Positions 16,316 through 26,694 of a DNA stretch of 64,000 nucleotides are shown here, one piece after another (the stretch's first letter is position 1; every line of letters starts with the position of its first letter). Position numbers and translations under genes: made by a program. The stretch is from Rubrivivax sp. (lineage in GTDB: Bacteria; Pseudomonadota; Gammaproteobacteria; Burkholderiales; Burkholderiaceae): NCBI GenBank assembly GCA_016790225.1, contig JAEUOZ010000010.1:1-64000 (forward strand), in the 5' to 3' direction. The notes beneath the pieces are model-generated. The model was not told the DNA's origin. It made no database searches and saw only the letters and a list, made by a program, of their open reading frames with translations.

Positions 16316-17671
16316 TCAGGCCTCGACCACCGCGCCGTGGCCCGGCACGCTGACCGTCCATCCCAGCTCGTCCTGGATGCGCAAGCGCAGCGCATCGCTG
16401 GCGGCCGGCTCGCCGTGGACGACGAAGGTACGGCGCGGCGGTCGGCGCAGCGCGCGCATCCAGGCCAGCAGCTCGTCGCTGTCGGCGTGGCCGGAGAATC
16501 CTTCCAGGTGGGAGACGGCCGCCCGCACGGGGACGTATTCGCCATGGATCTTCACTTCGGTGGCGCCGGCCACCAGATGCGCGCCGCGGCTGCCGCCCAC
16601 CTGGAAGCCGGCAAAGACGATGTGGTGTCTTTCGTCCGGCGCCAGGGCCTTGAGGTGGTGAAGCACGCGCCCGCCCGTGGCCATGCCGCTTGCGGAGATG
16701 ACCACGCGCGGGTAACGCAGTGCGGTGCTGCGGATCGACTGCTGCGCGGTGACGACGAGCCGCACGCCGTCGGTCAGATGCTTCACCTCCGCGTCGTCCA
16801 CACGCAGCAGCTCGCGGTGCTGCCGGTACAGCTCGGTGGCCTGCACGGCCATCGGGCTGTCCAGGAAGATGGGCAGGGTCGAGGGAATCTGACCCGCTGC
16901 CTTCAATCGCTGCAGGGCCAGCAGCAGCGCCTGCGCCCGCCCGACGGCGAAGGACGGCATCAGCACCGAGCCGCCACGCTGTGTCGTGTGACGGATGATC
17001 TGCGCCAGCTGCTCCGCCACGTTGTCCGGCGGATGCCAGCGGTTGCCGTAGGTGGATTCCACCAGCAGCACATCGCTTGCGGGCGGCTTCTGAGGTGCCG
17101 GCATCAGCAGATCGGCGGATCGGCCCAGATCGCCGGAGAAAAGCAGCTTCTCCCGCCCGTCGCTCAGCCCCACGGCACAGGCGCCCAGCAGATGACCCAC
17201 GGGCGTGAGCCGCAGCCTGAGGCCATCGAAGGCGATGTCCTTCTCCATGGGTACGCAGCGAAAGCGCGCCAGGGCCTTCTGCGCATCGGCCTTTGTGTAG
17301 AGCGGCAAGGCCTTGCCGTGGCGCGAGTAGCCGTAGCGGTTGGCGCGCCGGGCGTCCTCTTCCTGCAGGTGCGCGCTGTCCTGAAGCAGAACGGCGGCCA
17401 GATCCCGCGTGGCCTGGGAAGCCAGGATCTCGCCGCGCCAGCCATGCCGCACAAGCACCGGGAGCCACCCGGAGTGATCCAGGTGGGCATGGCTGAGCAC
17501 CACCGCATCCGCGCTGAGGATCTCCGGCGATGGCGGCGCCCAGTTGCGCTCGCGCAGCGTCTTGAATCCCTGAAACAGCCCGGCATCCAGCAGGATGCGC
17601 CGGCCACCCAGCTCCACCAGATGACGTGATCCGGTCACCGTGTCGGCCGCGCCGAGAAAGTGGATCTTCAT
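16316..17671 (-). CDS. Metallo-beta-lactamase/beta-CASP RNA-processing exonuclease
   Basis: A 451-residue cytosolic zinc hydrolase of the CPSF/RNase J-like YSH1 type. The motif HAHLDHSG (H61, H63, D65, H66) binds two zinc ions, and further metal ligands appear at GHLLGA and FSGDLGR. The beta-CASP insert (about 205-330) contains ESTYGNR, MPSFAVGRAQ and DSPMAVQAT. The C-terminal motifs ISASGMATGGR and GFSGHADSDEL are complete, followed by the VVHGE motif. It probably processes or degrades RNA; the exact substrate is unknown. Its ATG lies 7 bp after the stop of the NAD(P)-binding gene, so the two form an operon. Confidence 0.9.
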   Translation of the reverse strand: MKIHFLGAADTVTGSRHLVELGGRRILLDAGLFQGFKTLRERNWAPPSPEILSADAVVLSHAHLDHSGWLPVLVRHGWRGEILASQATRDLAAVLLQDSAHLQEEDARRANRYGYSRHGKALPLYTKADAQKALARFRCVPMEKDIAFDGLRLRLTPVGHLLGACAVGLSDGREKLLFSGDLGRSADLLMPAPQKPPASDVLLVESTYGNRWHPPDNVAEQLAQIIRHTTQRGGSVLMPSFAVGRAQALLLALQRLKAAGQIPSTLPIFLDSPMAVQATELYRQHRELLRVDDAEVKHLTDGVRLVVTAQQSIRSTALRYPRVVISASGMATGGRVLHHLKALAPDERHHIVFAGFQVGGSRGAHLVAGATEVKIHGEYVPVRAAVSHLEGFSGHADSDELLAWMRALRRPPRRTFVVHGEPAASDALRLRIQDELGWTVSVPGHGAVVEA

Positions 17672-17678
17672 CGCCGGA

Positions 17679-18386
17679 TCATCGCCGAGGCAAGATTCCC
17701 GATGCCTGCAGTGCGGCGGACTCGAGCACGTGACGCCCCGGACCCCGATCGCGCAGTGCCCGAAGCAGGGCCCGCGCGACGGTGGAGGCTTCGATCGGCC
17801 GCCAGGCCATGGGGATCAGGCCCGACAGCGGGCGCGTCAGGGTCAGGGCGAGGCCTTCGCCGCGGCGCGGCGCCTGCGCCAGCGAGGCGCGGTCACCGCT
17901 GAGCAGCGAAGGGCGCGCAAGGATCAGCGTCTCGAAACCCAGCTCATCCAGCGCGGCTTCCGCCTCACCCTTGACGCGGTTGTAGAAGTTGCGGCTGCGC
18001 GGATCGGCGCCCAGCGCACTCACGACCGCCAGCCGTCGCACGCCAGCGGCGCGCGCGGCCCGCGCGAAGGCCAGGACGGCATCGAAGTCGACGGCCCGGA
18101 AGGCTTCCCGCGAGCCGGCCGTTGCCAGTGTGGTGCCCAGCGCGCAGCAGGCGCTTGCCGCTGGCGGCAGCGGCGGCAGCCGGTCGAACGCCGCCACGAT
18201 GAGCTGGCTGCCCTGCGGCACAGGCAAGGCGCGGCGCGCGACCAGATGCAGCGGGTGCCAGGCGGTATCGGCCGAGGCCAGCCGCACCAGCTCACGCCCC
18301 ACCAGACCGCTGGCGCCAGCGATCAGCAGGCCAGGGAGCGGCTCGCCGCGTGGGGCAGGGCTTTCGGAAGGCTGGGCGCTCGGCAT
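17679..18386 (-). CDS. NAD(P)H-binding Rossmann protein (atypical SDR)
   Basis: 235 residues. The N-terminal GASGLVGRELVR (about 24-35) is the nucleotide-binding loop of atypical short-chain dehydrogenases. LHLVARRALP follows the second strand, and CCALGTTLATAGSREAFRAVDF plus VSALGADPRSRNFYNRVKGEAE give the active-site region, with Tyr and Lys in a YNRVK arrangement. This is the HTATIP2/oxidoreductase-like group, often linked to electron transport or quinone chemistry, but the substrate cannot be named. It lies between rhlE and the beta-CASP gene on the same strand. Confidence 0.8.
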   Translation of the reverse strand: MPSAQPSESPAPRGEPLPGLLIAGASGLVGRELVRLASADTAWHPLHLVARRALPVPQGSQLIVAAFDRLPPLPPAASACCALGTTLATAGSREAFRAVDFDAVLAFARAARAAGVRRLAVVSALGADPRSRNFYNRVKGEAEAALDELGFETLILARPSLLSGDRASLAQAPRRGEGLALTLTRPLSGLIPMAWRPIEASTVARALLRALRDRGPGRHVLESAALQASGILPRR

Positions 18387-18472
18387 CGCGGATCCTCGTC
18401 TGGCCCATCGGGCTGAAGGCCGAGGATGCCGGGGCGGCCGGCGCAGGGCAAGCGGGCGAACGCGCTGCGCGC

Positions 18473-19993
<1,521 letters not shown>

Positions 19994-20172
19994 GGGTCAG
20001 GGCCCGTGGTGACACGGAGCCGGGTGCTCGCGGCCTGCTGACGCCCCGTGGGGGCGCACCAGTCGGTAGGCGCGTGGCTGCAGAAGGAGTGTCGGGAACG
20101 ACAACGCCGCGGCGACTGGACACCGCGGCGCGATTGGAAGTGTAGCCGCTTGCCTTCCGGGAGCTGACGAAT

Positions 20173-20196
20173 CCCTTGCGCCGGGCGGCGCAAGGG
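20173..20196 (-). terminator. Hairpin after the small membrane-protein gene
   Basis: CCCTTGCGCC and GGCGCAAGGG form a perfect 10-bp stem with a 4-base loop, 17 bp beyond the stop of the 20213-20626 gene on the minus strand. A T-tract is not obvious, so it is only a probable terminator. Confidence 0.55.
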
Positions 20197-20212
20197 TTCT
20201 GCAAACATGGGA

Positions 20213-20626
20213 TCAGCGCGGCGCTTCTTCGCGTGAGCTCAGGCGCAGCCAGCCGCGGGCGATGCGGTAGATGGCCCACAGGCCCAGCAGCGCGATGCCG
20301 ACAAAGCCCGTGACCAGGCCCAGGCCCAGCAGCAGGACCAGCGGTGCCGAGACCCCGATGATCAGCACGGCCCACAGCAGCACCCACCAGAAGGTCCGGA
20401 TCTGCCAGGTGAAGTGCGATTCCAGCCAGGTGCCGCGCACATCGCTGCGCTTGACATAGTTGATGATCAGGGCCACCAGCGAAGGCAGGCCCAGGAATGC
20501 GCCCACGATGGTGGACGAACCGAAGACGCCCAGCGCCAGACCCACGGCGTGCAGCCCGTAGGTGATGTGCGTCAGGCGCACCAGCGAGGCATCGGTGGTC
20601 ATGGGGCTCAGGGCGGTCGTGTTCAT
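20213..20626 (-). CDS. Small integral membrane protein, DUF4870-like
   Basis: 137 residues with four hydrophobic segments. The first is preceded by LVRLTHITYGLHAVGL; between segments lie LIINYVKRSDVRGTWLESHFTWQIRTFWW and a basic C-terminus ending SSREEAPR. The LESHFxWQIRTFWW motif is typical of a family of conserved betaproteobacterial membrane proteins of unknown function. I chose ATG 20626 because AGGAGGGG lies 8 bases upstream on the coding strand; an upstream ATG at 20671 lacks this. The gene is monocistronic. Confidence 0.8.
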   Translation of the reverse strand: MNTTALSPMTTDASLVRLTHITYGLHAVGLALGVFGSSTIVGAFLGLPSLVALIINYVKRSDVRGTWLESHFTWQIRTFWWVLLWAVLIIGVSAPLVLLLGLGLVTGFVGIALLGLWAIYRIARGWLRLSSREEAPR

Positions 20627-20809
20627 GGTGATTGCCCCTCCTTGGTGGGCAGGCGTCATTTTCCGGCGCACCCCCCAATTTCAAGTGGGCGTGCGACGAA
20701 CAGCCACAATAGCGGGTTGATCCGCACCGGGACGCGACCACCTGTGGCCTCTTCGCCCGGCCAGCACCGGCTCTGCACCGGTCACTCCTGACCCATTCCA
20801 CTCATCGCC

Positions 20810-22474
20810 ATGGCCCAGTACGTCTTTACCATGAACCGCGTCGGCAAGATCGTGCCGCCGAAGCGGCAGATCCTGAAGGACATCAGCCTGTCGTTCTTCC
20901 CGGGCGCCAAGATCGGCGTGCTGGGCCTGAACGGCTCAGGCAAATCGACGCTGCTGAAGATCATGGCCGGTGTCGACAAGGACATCGAAGGCGAAGCCGT
21001 GCCCATGGCCGGCCTGAAGATCGGCTACCTGGAGCAGGAGCCCAAGCTCGATCCGCAGCAGACCGTGCGCCAGGCGGTTGAAGAAGGTCTGGGCGGCGTG
21101 CTGGCCGCCAAGAAGCGCCTGGACGAGGTGTATGCCGCCTACGCCGAGCCGGACGCCGATTTCGACCAGCTCGCGGCCGAGCAGGCCGAGCTTGAAGCCA
21201 TCATTGCCGCCGCCGGCAGCGAGAACACCGATCTGCAGCTCGAACTGGCGGCCGATGCGCTGCGCCTGCCGCCCTGGGAGGCGCAGATCGAATTTCTCTC
21301 CGGCGGCGAAAAGCGCCGCGTGGCGCTGTGCCGTCTGCTGCTGTCCAAGCCCGACATGCTGCTGCTGGACGAGCCCACCAACCACCTGGATGCCGAGAGC
21401 GTGGAGTGGCTGGAGCACTTCCTGCAGCGCTTTCCCGGCACCGTGGTGGCCATCACCCACGATCGCTACTTCCTGGACAACGCGGCCGAGTGGATCCTGG
21501 AGCTCGACCGTGGCTCGGGCATTCCCTGGAAGGGCAACTACTCCGACTGGCTGGACCAGAAGGAAAAGCGCCTGGAAGTGGAGCAGAAGAAGGAAGACGC
21601 CCGCATGAAGGCGATGAAGGAGGAGCTCAAGTGGGTGCGCAGCAACGCCAAGGCGCGCCAGACCAAGAGCAAGGCCCGTCTGGCGCGCTTCGAGGAACTG
21701 AGTGACGTCGAATACCAGCGCCGCAACGAGACTAACGAGATCTTCATCCCCGTGGCCGAACGCCTGGGCAACGAGGTGATCGAGTTCAAGGACGTCAGCA
21801 AGAGCTTCGGCGATCGCCTGCTGATCGACAAGCTGAGCTTCAAGGTGCCGGCCGGCGCCATCGTCGGCATCATCGGGCCTAACGGAGCAGGCAAGTCGAC
21901 GCTGTTCCGCCTGATCCAGGGCGTGGAGCAGCCCGACAGTGGCGAGGTGCTGATCGGCAAGACCGCGCGCCCGGCCTTCGTCGACCAGAGCCGCGCCAGC
22001 CTGGCGGCCGACAAGACGGTCTGGGAAGACGTGTCCGGCGGGCTGGACAACATCGTGGTCGGCCAGTTCGTGATGCCCAGCCGCGCCTACCTGGGGCGCT
22101 TCAATTTCAAGGGCAATGACCAGCAGAAGCTGGTGGGCAATCTCTCCGGCGGCGAGCGTGGCCGTCTGCACCTGGCCAAGACCCTGGCCAAGGGCGGCAA
22201 CGTGCTGATGCTGGACGAACCCTCCAACGACCTGGACGTGGAAACGCTGCGCGCGCTGGAAGAGGCGCTGCTGGAGTTTGCCGGCAGCGCGATGGTCATC
22301 AGCCATGACCGCTGGTTTCTGGACCGCATCTGCACGCACATCCTGGCCGCGGAAGGCGATTCCCAGTGGATCTTCTTCAACGGCAACTACCAGGAGTACG
22401 AGACCGACAAGAAGAAGCGCCTGGGCGAGGAAGGCGCAAGGCCGCATCGCCTGCGTTTCAAGCCGATCAAGTGA
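20810..22474 (+). CDS. ettA: Energy-dependent translational throttle protein EttA (ABC-F)
   Basis: A 554-residue soluble ABC-F ATPase. EttA binds the ribosomal E site and gates the first elongation steps according to the ATP/ADP ratio. Two ABC domains are complete: Walker A GLNGSGKST with signature LSGGEKRRVAL and DEPTNHLD, and GPNGAGKST with LSGGERGRLHL and DEPSNDLD. The P-site tRNA interaction linker lies between them (about 245-300, Lys-rich, ending RFEELSDVEYQRRNE), and the N-terminal MAQYVFTMNRVGKIVPPKRQIL is the EttA signature. The length matches the family. A strong terminator follows. Confidence 0.96.
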   Translation: MAQYVFTMNRVGKIVPPKRQILKDISLSFFPGAKIGVLGLNGSGKSTLLKIMAGVDKDIEGEAVPMAGLKIGYLEQEPKLDPQQTVRQAVEEGLGGVLAAKKRLDEVYAAYAEPDADFDQLAAEQAELEAIIAAAGSENTDLQLELAADALRLPPWEAQIEFLSGGEKRRVALCRLLLSKPDMLLLDEPTNHLDAESVEWLEHFLQRFPGTVVAITHDRYFLDNAAEWILELDRGSGIPWKGNYSDWLDQKEKRLEVEQKKEDARMKAMKEELKWVRSNAKARQTKSKARLARFEELSDVEYQRRNETNEIFIPVAERLGNEVIEFKDVSKSFGDRLLIDKLSFKVPAGAIVGIIGPNGAGKSTLFRLIQGVEQPDSGEVLIGKTARPAFVDQSRASLAADKTVWEDVSGGLDNIVVGQFVMPSRAYLGRFNFKGNDQQKLVGNLSGGERGRLHLAKTLAKGGNVLMLDEPSNDLDVETLRALEEALLEFAGSAMVISHDRWFLDRICTHILAAEGDSQWIFFNGNYQEYETDKKKRLGEEGARPHRLRFKPIK

Positions 22475-22508
22475 AGCGGCCAGGGGCCGCTGCGCGGTTG
22501 GACACCTC

Positions 22509-22530
22509 CGGGGCCTGCGGGCCCCGTTTT
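22509..22530 (+). terminator. Rho-independent terminator of ettA
   Basis: CGGGGCC (22509-22515) pairs with GGCCCCG (22520-22526), followed directly by TTTT. It lies 35 bp after the ettA stop. Confidence 0.85.
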
Positions 22531-22541
22531 CTTGCCCTCAT

Positions 22542-22557
22542 TTGTACAAGTGTATAA
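22542..22557 (+). promoter_or_regulatory. Palindromic operator before the TetR-led efflux operon
   Basis: TTGTACAAGTGTATAA has the symmetric form TTnTACAnnTGTAnAA and ends 9 bases before the TetR start codon. In the related E. coli operon the TetR member CecR (YbiH) represses its own operon, so this is the likely autoregulatory site. The overlap with a -10-like TATAAA supports repression by blocking the promoter. Confidence 0.6.
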
Positions 22558-22566
22558 ACTGCCGGT

Positions 22567-23271
22567 ATGGCCACGTCGAAACCCCGACTCCCGGACGCCG
22601 CAAGGCGGCTGACGAAGAAGGTGCCGGATCCGCCGCCCGAGGTGGCCGTCGATGCGCGCGAGCGCCTGCTGCAGGCCGGCCTGCAGATGGCCCTGGAAGG
22701 GGGCTTGCGGGCCATGACGGTGCGTGCGCTGGCCCAGCGCGCGGCGGCCAACCTGGGCAGCTTCGTCTACCACTTCGGCACACGAGACCGCTTCATCGAA
22801 ACGCTGATCGAACGCTTGTACGCGCCGATGTTCCAGCGGCTGCAGGCGCTGGCGGCCACCGGCGCGCCGGCCGACGCGCTGCTCACCCTGCGCGGCGCGA
22901 TCCTGCAGCTGGTGAGCTGGCTGCAGGACAACCGGGTCTTCGTCGCGCGGCTGCTGATGGATGCCGCGGCGGGTGAGGCCGCCGCGCGCCGCTTTCTGGC
23001 CGGACTGGAAGCGCGGCACCCGGCCTTGCTGCTGCAGTTGATCCAGCAGGCCCAGCAGGCCGGCCGGCTGCAGCCTGGCGATGCGGCGCATCAGCTGCTC
23101 TTTCTGATGAGCAGCCTGGCGTTGCCGGTGCTGGCCTTTGAACTTGTCTTGTCCGGCTCGCCCTCGCCGCCGCCTCTGCTGCAGCGCCTGGCCGGCTACG
23201 CGCTGGATCGCTCGCAGACGCAAGCGCGGCTGGACTGGGCCTTGCGCGGCCTTGCGCCGCAGGGAGCGTGA
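22567..23271 (+). CDS. TetR-family repressor, CecR/YbiH-like
   Basis: 234 residues. The N-terminal helix-turn-helix (about 30-75) includes ARERLLQAGLQMALEGG, MTVRALAQRAAANLGSFVYHFG and FIETLIERLY, the standard TetR pattern. The C-terminal ligand domain is alpha-helical and variable. It is the first gene of an operon with a HlyD-type adaptor, ABC ATPase and ABC permease, the order of E. coli ybiH-ybhGFSR. That operon concerns resistance to some antibiotics and membrane stress. The stop overlaps the next start (TGATG). The ligand is unknown. Confidence 0.85.
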   Translation: MATSKPRLPDAARRLTKKVPDPPPEVAVDARERLLQAGLQMALEGGLRAMTVRALAQRAAANLGSFVYHFGTRDRFIETLIERLYAPMFQRLQALAATGAPADALLTLRGAILQLVSWLQDNRVFVARLLMDAAAGEAAARRFLAGLEARHPALLLQLIQQAQQAGRLQPGDAAHQLLFLMSSLALPVLAFELVLSGSPSPPPLLQRLAGYALDRSQTQARLDWALRGLAPQGA

Positions 23272-24311
23272 TGATGTTCGAAGACAAGCGGCGTTCGCCG
23301 CGCGCGGCGGTCCTGCGCCAGCGTGTCCTGTGGCGGCCCGCCGTCAGCCCGCTCGCTGCGGCATCCACCTGTCTGGCCACTGCCGCGCTGGCGCTGGCAG
23401 GCTGCACGCCGGCAGCGGATCAGCCAGCGATGAGCGGCTATGTCGAGGCCGAGTACGTCTACGTGTCAGCGGCTTCGGCCGGCGTGTTGCGGCAGGTGAG
23501 CGTTCGGCGCGGCGATGCGGTCAAGCAAGGCCAGCCGCTCTTTGCGCTGGAGACCGAGGCCGAAGCCTTCGGCCGGGAGGCCGCCGCGGCCCGCAGGGCG
23601 GGCGCCGAGGCGCAAGTGCGCAATCTGCAGAAGGGGCGGCGTCCCGCCGAACTGGCGGCGATCGAGCAGCAGCTGGCCCAGGCCCAGGCCGCGCTGGCGG
23701 CTTCGTCCGCCGCGCTGCAGCGCAACCAGACGCTGGTGCAGCAGGGCTTCCAGTCTGCCTCGCGGCTCGATGAGCTGATCGCCGCGCGCGATCGGGATGC
23801 CGCGCGCATCCGCGAACTGCAGGCGCAGCGCACGCTGGCGCTGGACACCGCGCGGGCCGACGAGATCGCCGCGGCGGCGGCCAGTGCCGAAGGCTCCGCG
23901 GCCGATCTGTCGCTGGCGCGCTGGCGCGAAGGGCAGCGCCAGCGCAGCGCGCCGCTGGACGCGACCGTGCACGATCTGATGTACCGCCCCGGCGAATGGG
24001 TCCATGCCGGCACGCCGGTGATCGCGCTGCTGCCGGCCCAGGGTGTCAAGCTGCGCTTCTTCGTGCCGCAGCCGGCCTTGCCCCAGGCCCTGGTCGGGCG
24101 AGAGCTGGCGGTCAGCTGCGACGGCTGCGCGCCGGGGCTCAAGGCGCGCATCCGCTTCGTCGCGACGCAGGCCGAGTTCACCCCGCCGGTCATCTACAGC
24201 AACAGCAGCCGCAGCAAGCTGGTCTTCCTGGCGGAAGCCGAGCCGCTGCAGCCGGCCGCCTTCAGGCCGGGGCAGCCGGTGGACGTGCGCTTCGCGGAGC
24301 TCACGCCATGA
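23271..24311 (+). CDS. HlyD/YbhG-type membrane fusion lipoprotein
   Basis: About 346 residues. The N-terminal hydrophobic stretch ends in the lipobox ALAGC, so it is probably an inner-membrane lipoprotein facing the periplasm. GYVEAEYVYVSAASAGVLRQVSVRRGDAVKQGQPLFALE is the first half of a biotinyl-lipoyl domain. A long Ala/Gln/Arg coiled coil (about 90-220) follows, then the second lipoyl half (SAPLDATVHDLMYRPGEWVHAGTPVIALLP) and a beta-barrel. It would link the ABC transporter to an outer-membrane channel such as TolC, which is not encoded here. ATG 23271 overlaps the tetR stop. Confidence 0.87.
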   Translation: MMFEDKRRSPRAAVLRQRVLWRPAVSPLAAASTCLATAALALAGCTPAADQPAMSGYVEAEYVYVSAASAGVLRQVSVRRGDAVKQGQPLFALETEAEAFGREAAAARRAGAEAQVRNLQKGRRPAELAAIEQQLAQAQAALAASSAALQRNQTLVQQGFQSASRLDELIAARDRDAARIRELQAQRTLALDTARADEIAAAAASAEGSAADLSLARWREGQRQRSAPLDATVHDLMYRPGEWVHAGTPVIALLPAQGVKLRFFVPQPALPQALVGRELAVSCDGCAPGLKARIRFVATQAEFTPPVIYSNSSRSKLVFLAEAEPLQPAAFRPGQPVDVRFAELTP

Positions 24312-24377
24312 CGCGGGCCGCGGCCATCCCAGGCCCGGCCGCGCGGCCCGCGCAGGCCGTGCCGCCGGAGCCCCGTC

Positions 24378-25337
24378 GTGGCTGAGTCTTCACCGATCAC
24401 TGCCGCGACGCCAACGCCGCCGCCGCTGGCCATCGACGTGCGCGGCCTGACCAAGCGCTACGGCGGGCGTGCCGTGGTCGATCAGGTCTCGATCCAGGTG
24501 CGGCGCGGCGAGATCTGCGGTTTCCTCGGGCCCAACGGCAGCGGCAAGACCACCAGCATCCGCATGCTGTGCGGTCTGCTAGAACCCGACGAAGGCGAAG
24601 GCCGCTGCCTGGGCCTGGACATCCGCCGCGACGCGCGACAGATCAAGCGGCGCGTGGGCTACATGACGCAGCGCTTCGGGCTCTACGAGGATCTGACGCT
24701 GCAGGAAAACCTGGATTTTGTGGCTCGCGCCTATGGCATGCCGAAGCGCCGCCAGGCGGTGGCCCGGTCGCTGGATCGCCTGGGCCTGCGAAGCCGGCGC
24801 GATCAGCTGGCCGGCACGCTGAGCGGCGGCTGGAAGCAGCGCCTGGCCCTGGCGGCCTGCATGCTGCACGAGCCCGAGCTGCTGCTGCTGGATGAGCCGA
24901 CGGCGGGCGTGGATCCGGCCGCACGCCGCGACTTCTGGCAGCAGATCCACGCGCTCGCGGCCGAGGGTCTGACGGTGCTGGTCAGCACGCATTACATGGA
25001 CGAGGCCGAGCGCTGCCACCGGCTGGCCTACATCTCCTATGGTCGGCTGTTGGCGGCCGGTACTGCCGATGAGGTGATCGCCCAGGCCGGCCTGTGCACC
25101 TGGGAACTGCGGGGCAGCAATCTGCAGCAGGCACAGCGGCTGTTGCATCAGGAGCCGCGCTGGATGGTGGCGCCCTTCGGCAACGCCCTGCATGTCAGCG
25201 CCCGCGGCGATCTTCAGCTGCCGCCCTGGCTGGCCGAGCGTCAGCCTGCCGCGGATTGGGAGCTGCGCGCCGTGCCCACCGGGCTGGAGGATGTCTTCAT
25301 CGCGCTGACCCAGGATGCGCAGGTGACACATGCCTGA
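24378..25337 (+). CDS. ABC transporter ATP-binding protein (YbhF-like, single domain)
   Basis: 319 residues from GTG 24378. The motifs are complete: Walker A GPNGSGKTT, Q-loop YMTQRFGLYEDLTLQENL, signature TLSGGWKQRLALAACML, Walker B LLLLDEPTAGVD and H-loop STHYMDEAERC. The signature has Trp where Glu/Gln is common, as seen in this drug/Na+ exporter group. E. coli YbhF has two ATPase domains; here there is one, so the transporter should dimerise the protein. It overlaps the permease gene by 8 bp. Confidence 0.88.
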   Translation: MAESSPITAATPTPPPLAIDVRGLTKRYGGRAVVDQVSIQVRRGEICGFLGPNGSGKTTSIRMLCGLLEPDEGEGRCLGLDIRRDARQIKRRVGYMTQRFGLYEDLTLQENLDFVARAYGMPKRRQAVARSLDRLGLRSRRDQLAGTLSGGWKQRLALAACMLHEPELLLLDEPTAGVDPAARRDFWQQIHALAAEGLTVLVSTHYMDEAERCHRLAYISYGRLLAAGTADEVIAQAGLCTWELRGSNLQQAQRLLHQEPRWMVAPFGNALHVSARGDLQLPPWLAERQPAADWELRAVPTGLEDVFIALTQDAQVTHA

Positions 25338-26520
25338 GCGCGATCCGTCCTCGGGTACTCGGCAGGACCCGAGCGCCGGCCGGCATGAGGGGCCATGGCT
25401 GTCCTGGGGGCGCATCCTGGCGGTGCTGCTGAAGGAGTTCGTGCAGCTGCGGCGCGATCGCCTGAGCTTCGGCATGATGATCGGTGTGCCGGTCATGCAG
25501 CTGCTGCTGTTCGGCTACGCGATCAACGGCGATCCGCGCCAGCTGCCCACGGCCGTGGTGGCGCTGGACCAGGGCCCCTTCGTGCGCAGCATCGTGCGCG
25601 CAGCGGAGAACACAGGCTACTTCCGCGTGGTGCACAGCGGCAGCGAGGCCGAGGCCGAGCAGATGCTGGCGCGCGGGGAGGTGCAGTTTGCGCTGGTCTT
25701 CCCCGGGGACTTCTCGCGCCGCCTGCTGCGCGACGAGCGGCCGGCGCTGGCCGTCTACGCCGACGCCAGCGATCCGGCTGCCACAGGCCAGGCGGTGGCG
25801 GCGCTGCAGTCGCTGCCCGGCCTCGCGCTGTCACATGATCTGCAAGGTCCGCTGTCCGCGCTGCGCCCGGGGGGCCAACCTTTCGAGCTGCGCATCCACC
25901 GACGCTACAACCCCGAAGGCATCACGGCCTACAACGTGGTGCCGGGCCTGATGGGCGTGATCCTCACCATGACCCTGGTGATGATGACCGCCATGGCGAT
26001 GACGCGGGAGCGTGAGCGCGGCACGCTGGAGAACCTGCTGGCCACGCCAGTGCGCCCGCTGGAGATGATGATCGGCAAGATCCTGCCCTACGCGCTGATC
26101 GGCTATGTGCAGGTGCTCATCGTCTTTGTCGCCGCGCGGCTGCTCTTCGGCGTGCCCATGGCCGGCAGCCCGTGGCTGCTCTCGGCGATGGTGCTGCTCT
26201 TCATCCTGGCCACGCTGACCGTGGGATTCACCTTCAGCACGGTGGCGCGCAGCCAGGTGCAGTCCATGCAGATGACGATGTTCTATTTCCTGCCGAACAT
26301 CCTGCTGTCGGGCTTCATGTTTCCCTTCCGCGGCATGCCGGGCTGGGCGCAGGCCATCGGCGAGCTGCTGCCGCTGACGCACTTCCTGCGCATCGTGCGC
26401 GGCATCATGCTCAAGGGCGCGCCATGGTCGGATGTGCGCATGGAAGCCGGTGCCATCGCCCTGTTCCTGGCGGTCATGGCGGTGCTGGCGATGCTGCGTT
26501 ACCGACAGACGCTGGACTGA
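25330..26520 (+). CDS. ABC-2 type transporter permease (YbhS/YbhR-like)
   Basis: A 396-residue membrane protein. The first helix (about 48-66, MMIGVPVMQLLLFGYAIN) is followed by a large periplasmic domain (about 70-200), then five more helices, beginning with YNVVPGLMGVILTMTLVMMTAMAMTRERERGTLENLLATPV, the standard ABC-2 cytoplasmic loop. E. coli has two different permeases, YbhS and YbhR. Only one is found here, so a homodimer is likely. ATG 25330 lies inside the end of the ATPase gene. Confidence 0.88.
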   Translation: MPERDPSSGTRQDPSAGRHEGPWLSWGRILAVLLKEFVQLRRDRLSFGMMIGVPVMQLLLFGYAINGDPRQLPTAVVALDQGPFVRSIVRAAENTGYFRVVHSGSEAEAEQMLARGEVQFALVFPGDFSRRLLRDERPALAVYADASDPAATGQAVAALQSLPGLALSHDLQGPLSALRPGGQPFELRIHRRYNPEGITAYNVVPGLMGVILTMTLVMMTAMAMTRERERGTLENLLATPVRPLEMMIGKILPYALIGYVQVLIVFVAARLLFGVPMAGSPWLLSAMVLLFILATLTVGFTFSTVARSQVQSMQMTMFYFLPNILLSGFMFPFRGMPGWAQAIGELLPLTHFLRIVRGIMLKGAPWSDVRMEAGAIALFLAVMAVLAMLRYRQTLD

Positions 26521-26694
26521 AGGCCCACGCCATCCCGTGATCGGCGCCTCCGGCGCGCACCTGATTGGGTGGTATGGCCCTTGCACGAACCGGGTTCCGG
26601 CGCAGGGCATGTCCCACAATCGGGCGTCCCGGCCACGCGCGGCTGTCCCGCTGCGCCTGTGCTGCCGGAGTGCCCAACCCGCGAGCCTTCCCCC

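Noticed and set aside
24308..24385. Short ORF overlapping the end of the HlyD gene by ATGA
   Set aside because: It encodes only 25 Ala/Pro/Arg-rich residues and its stop lies inside the ABC ATPase start region; it may be a coupling artefact, not a gene.
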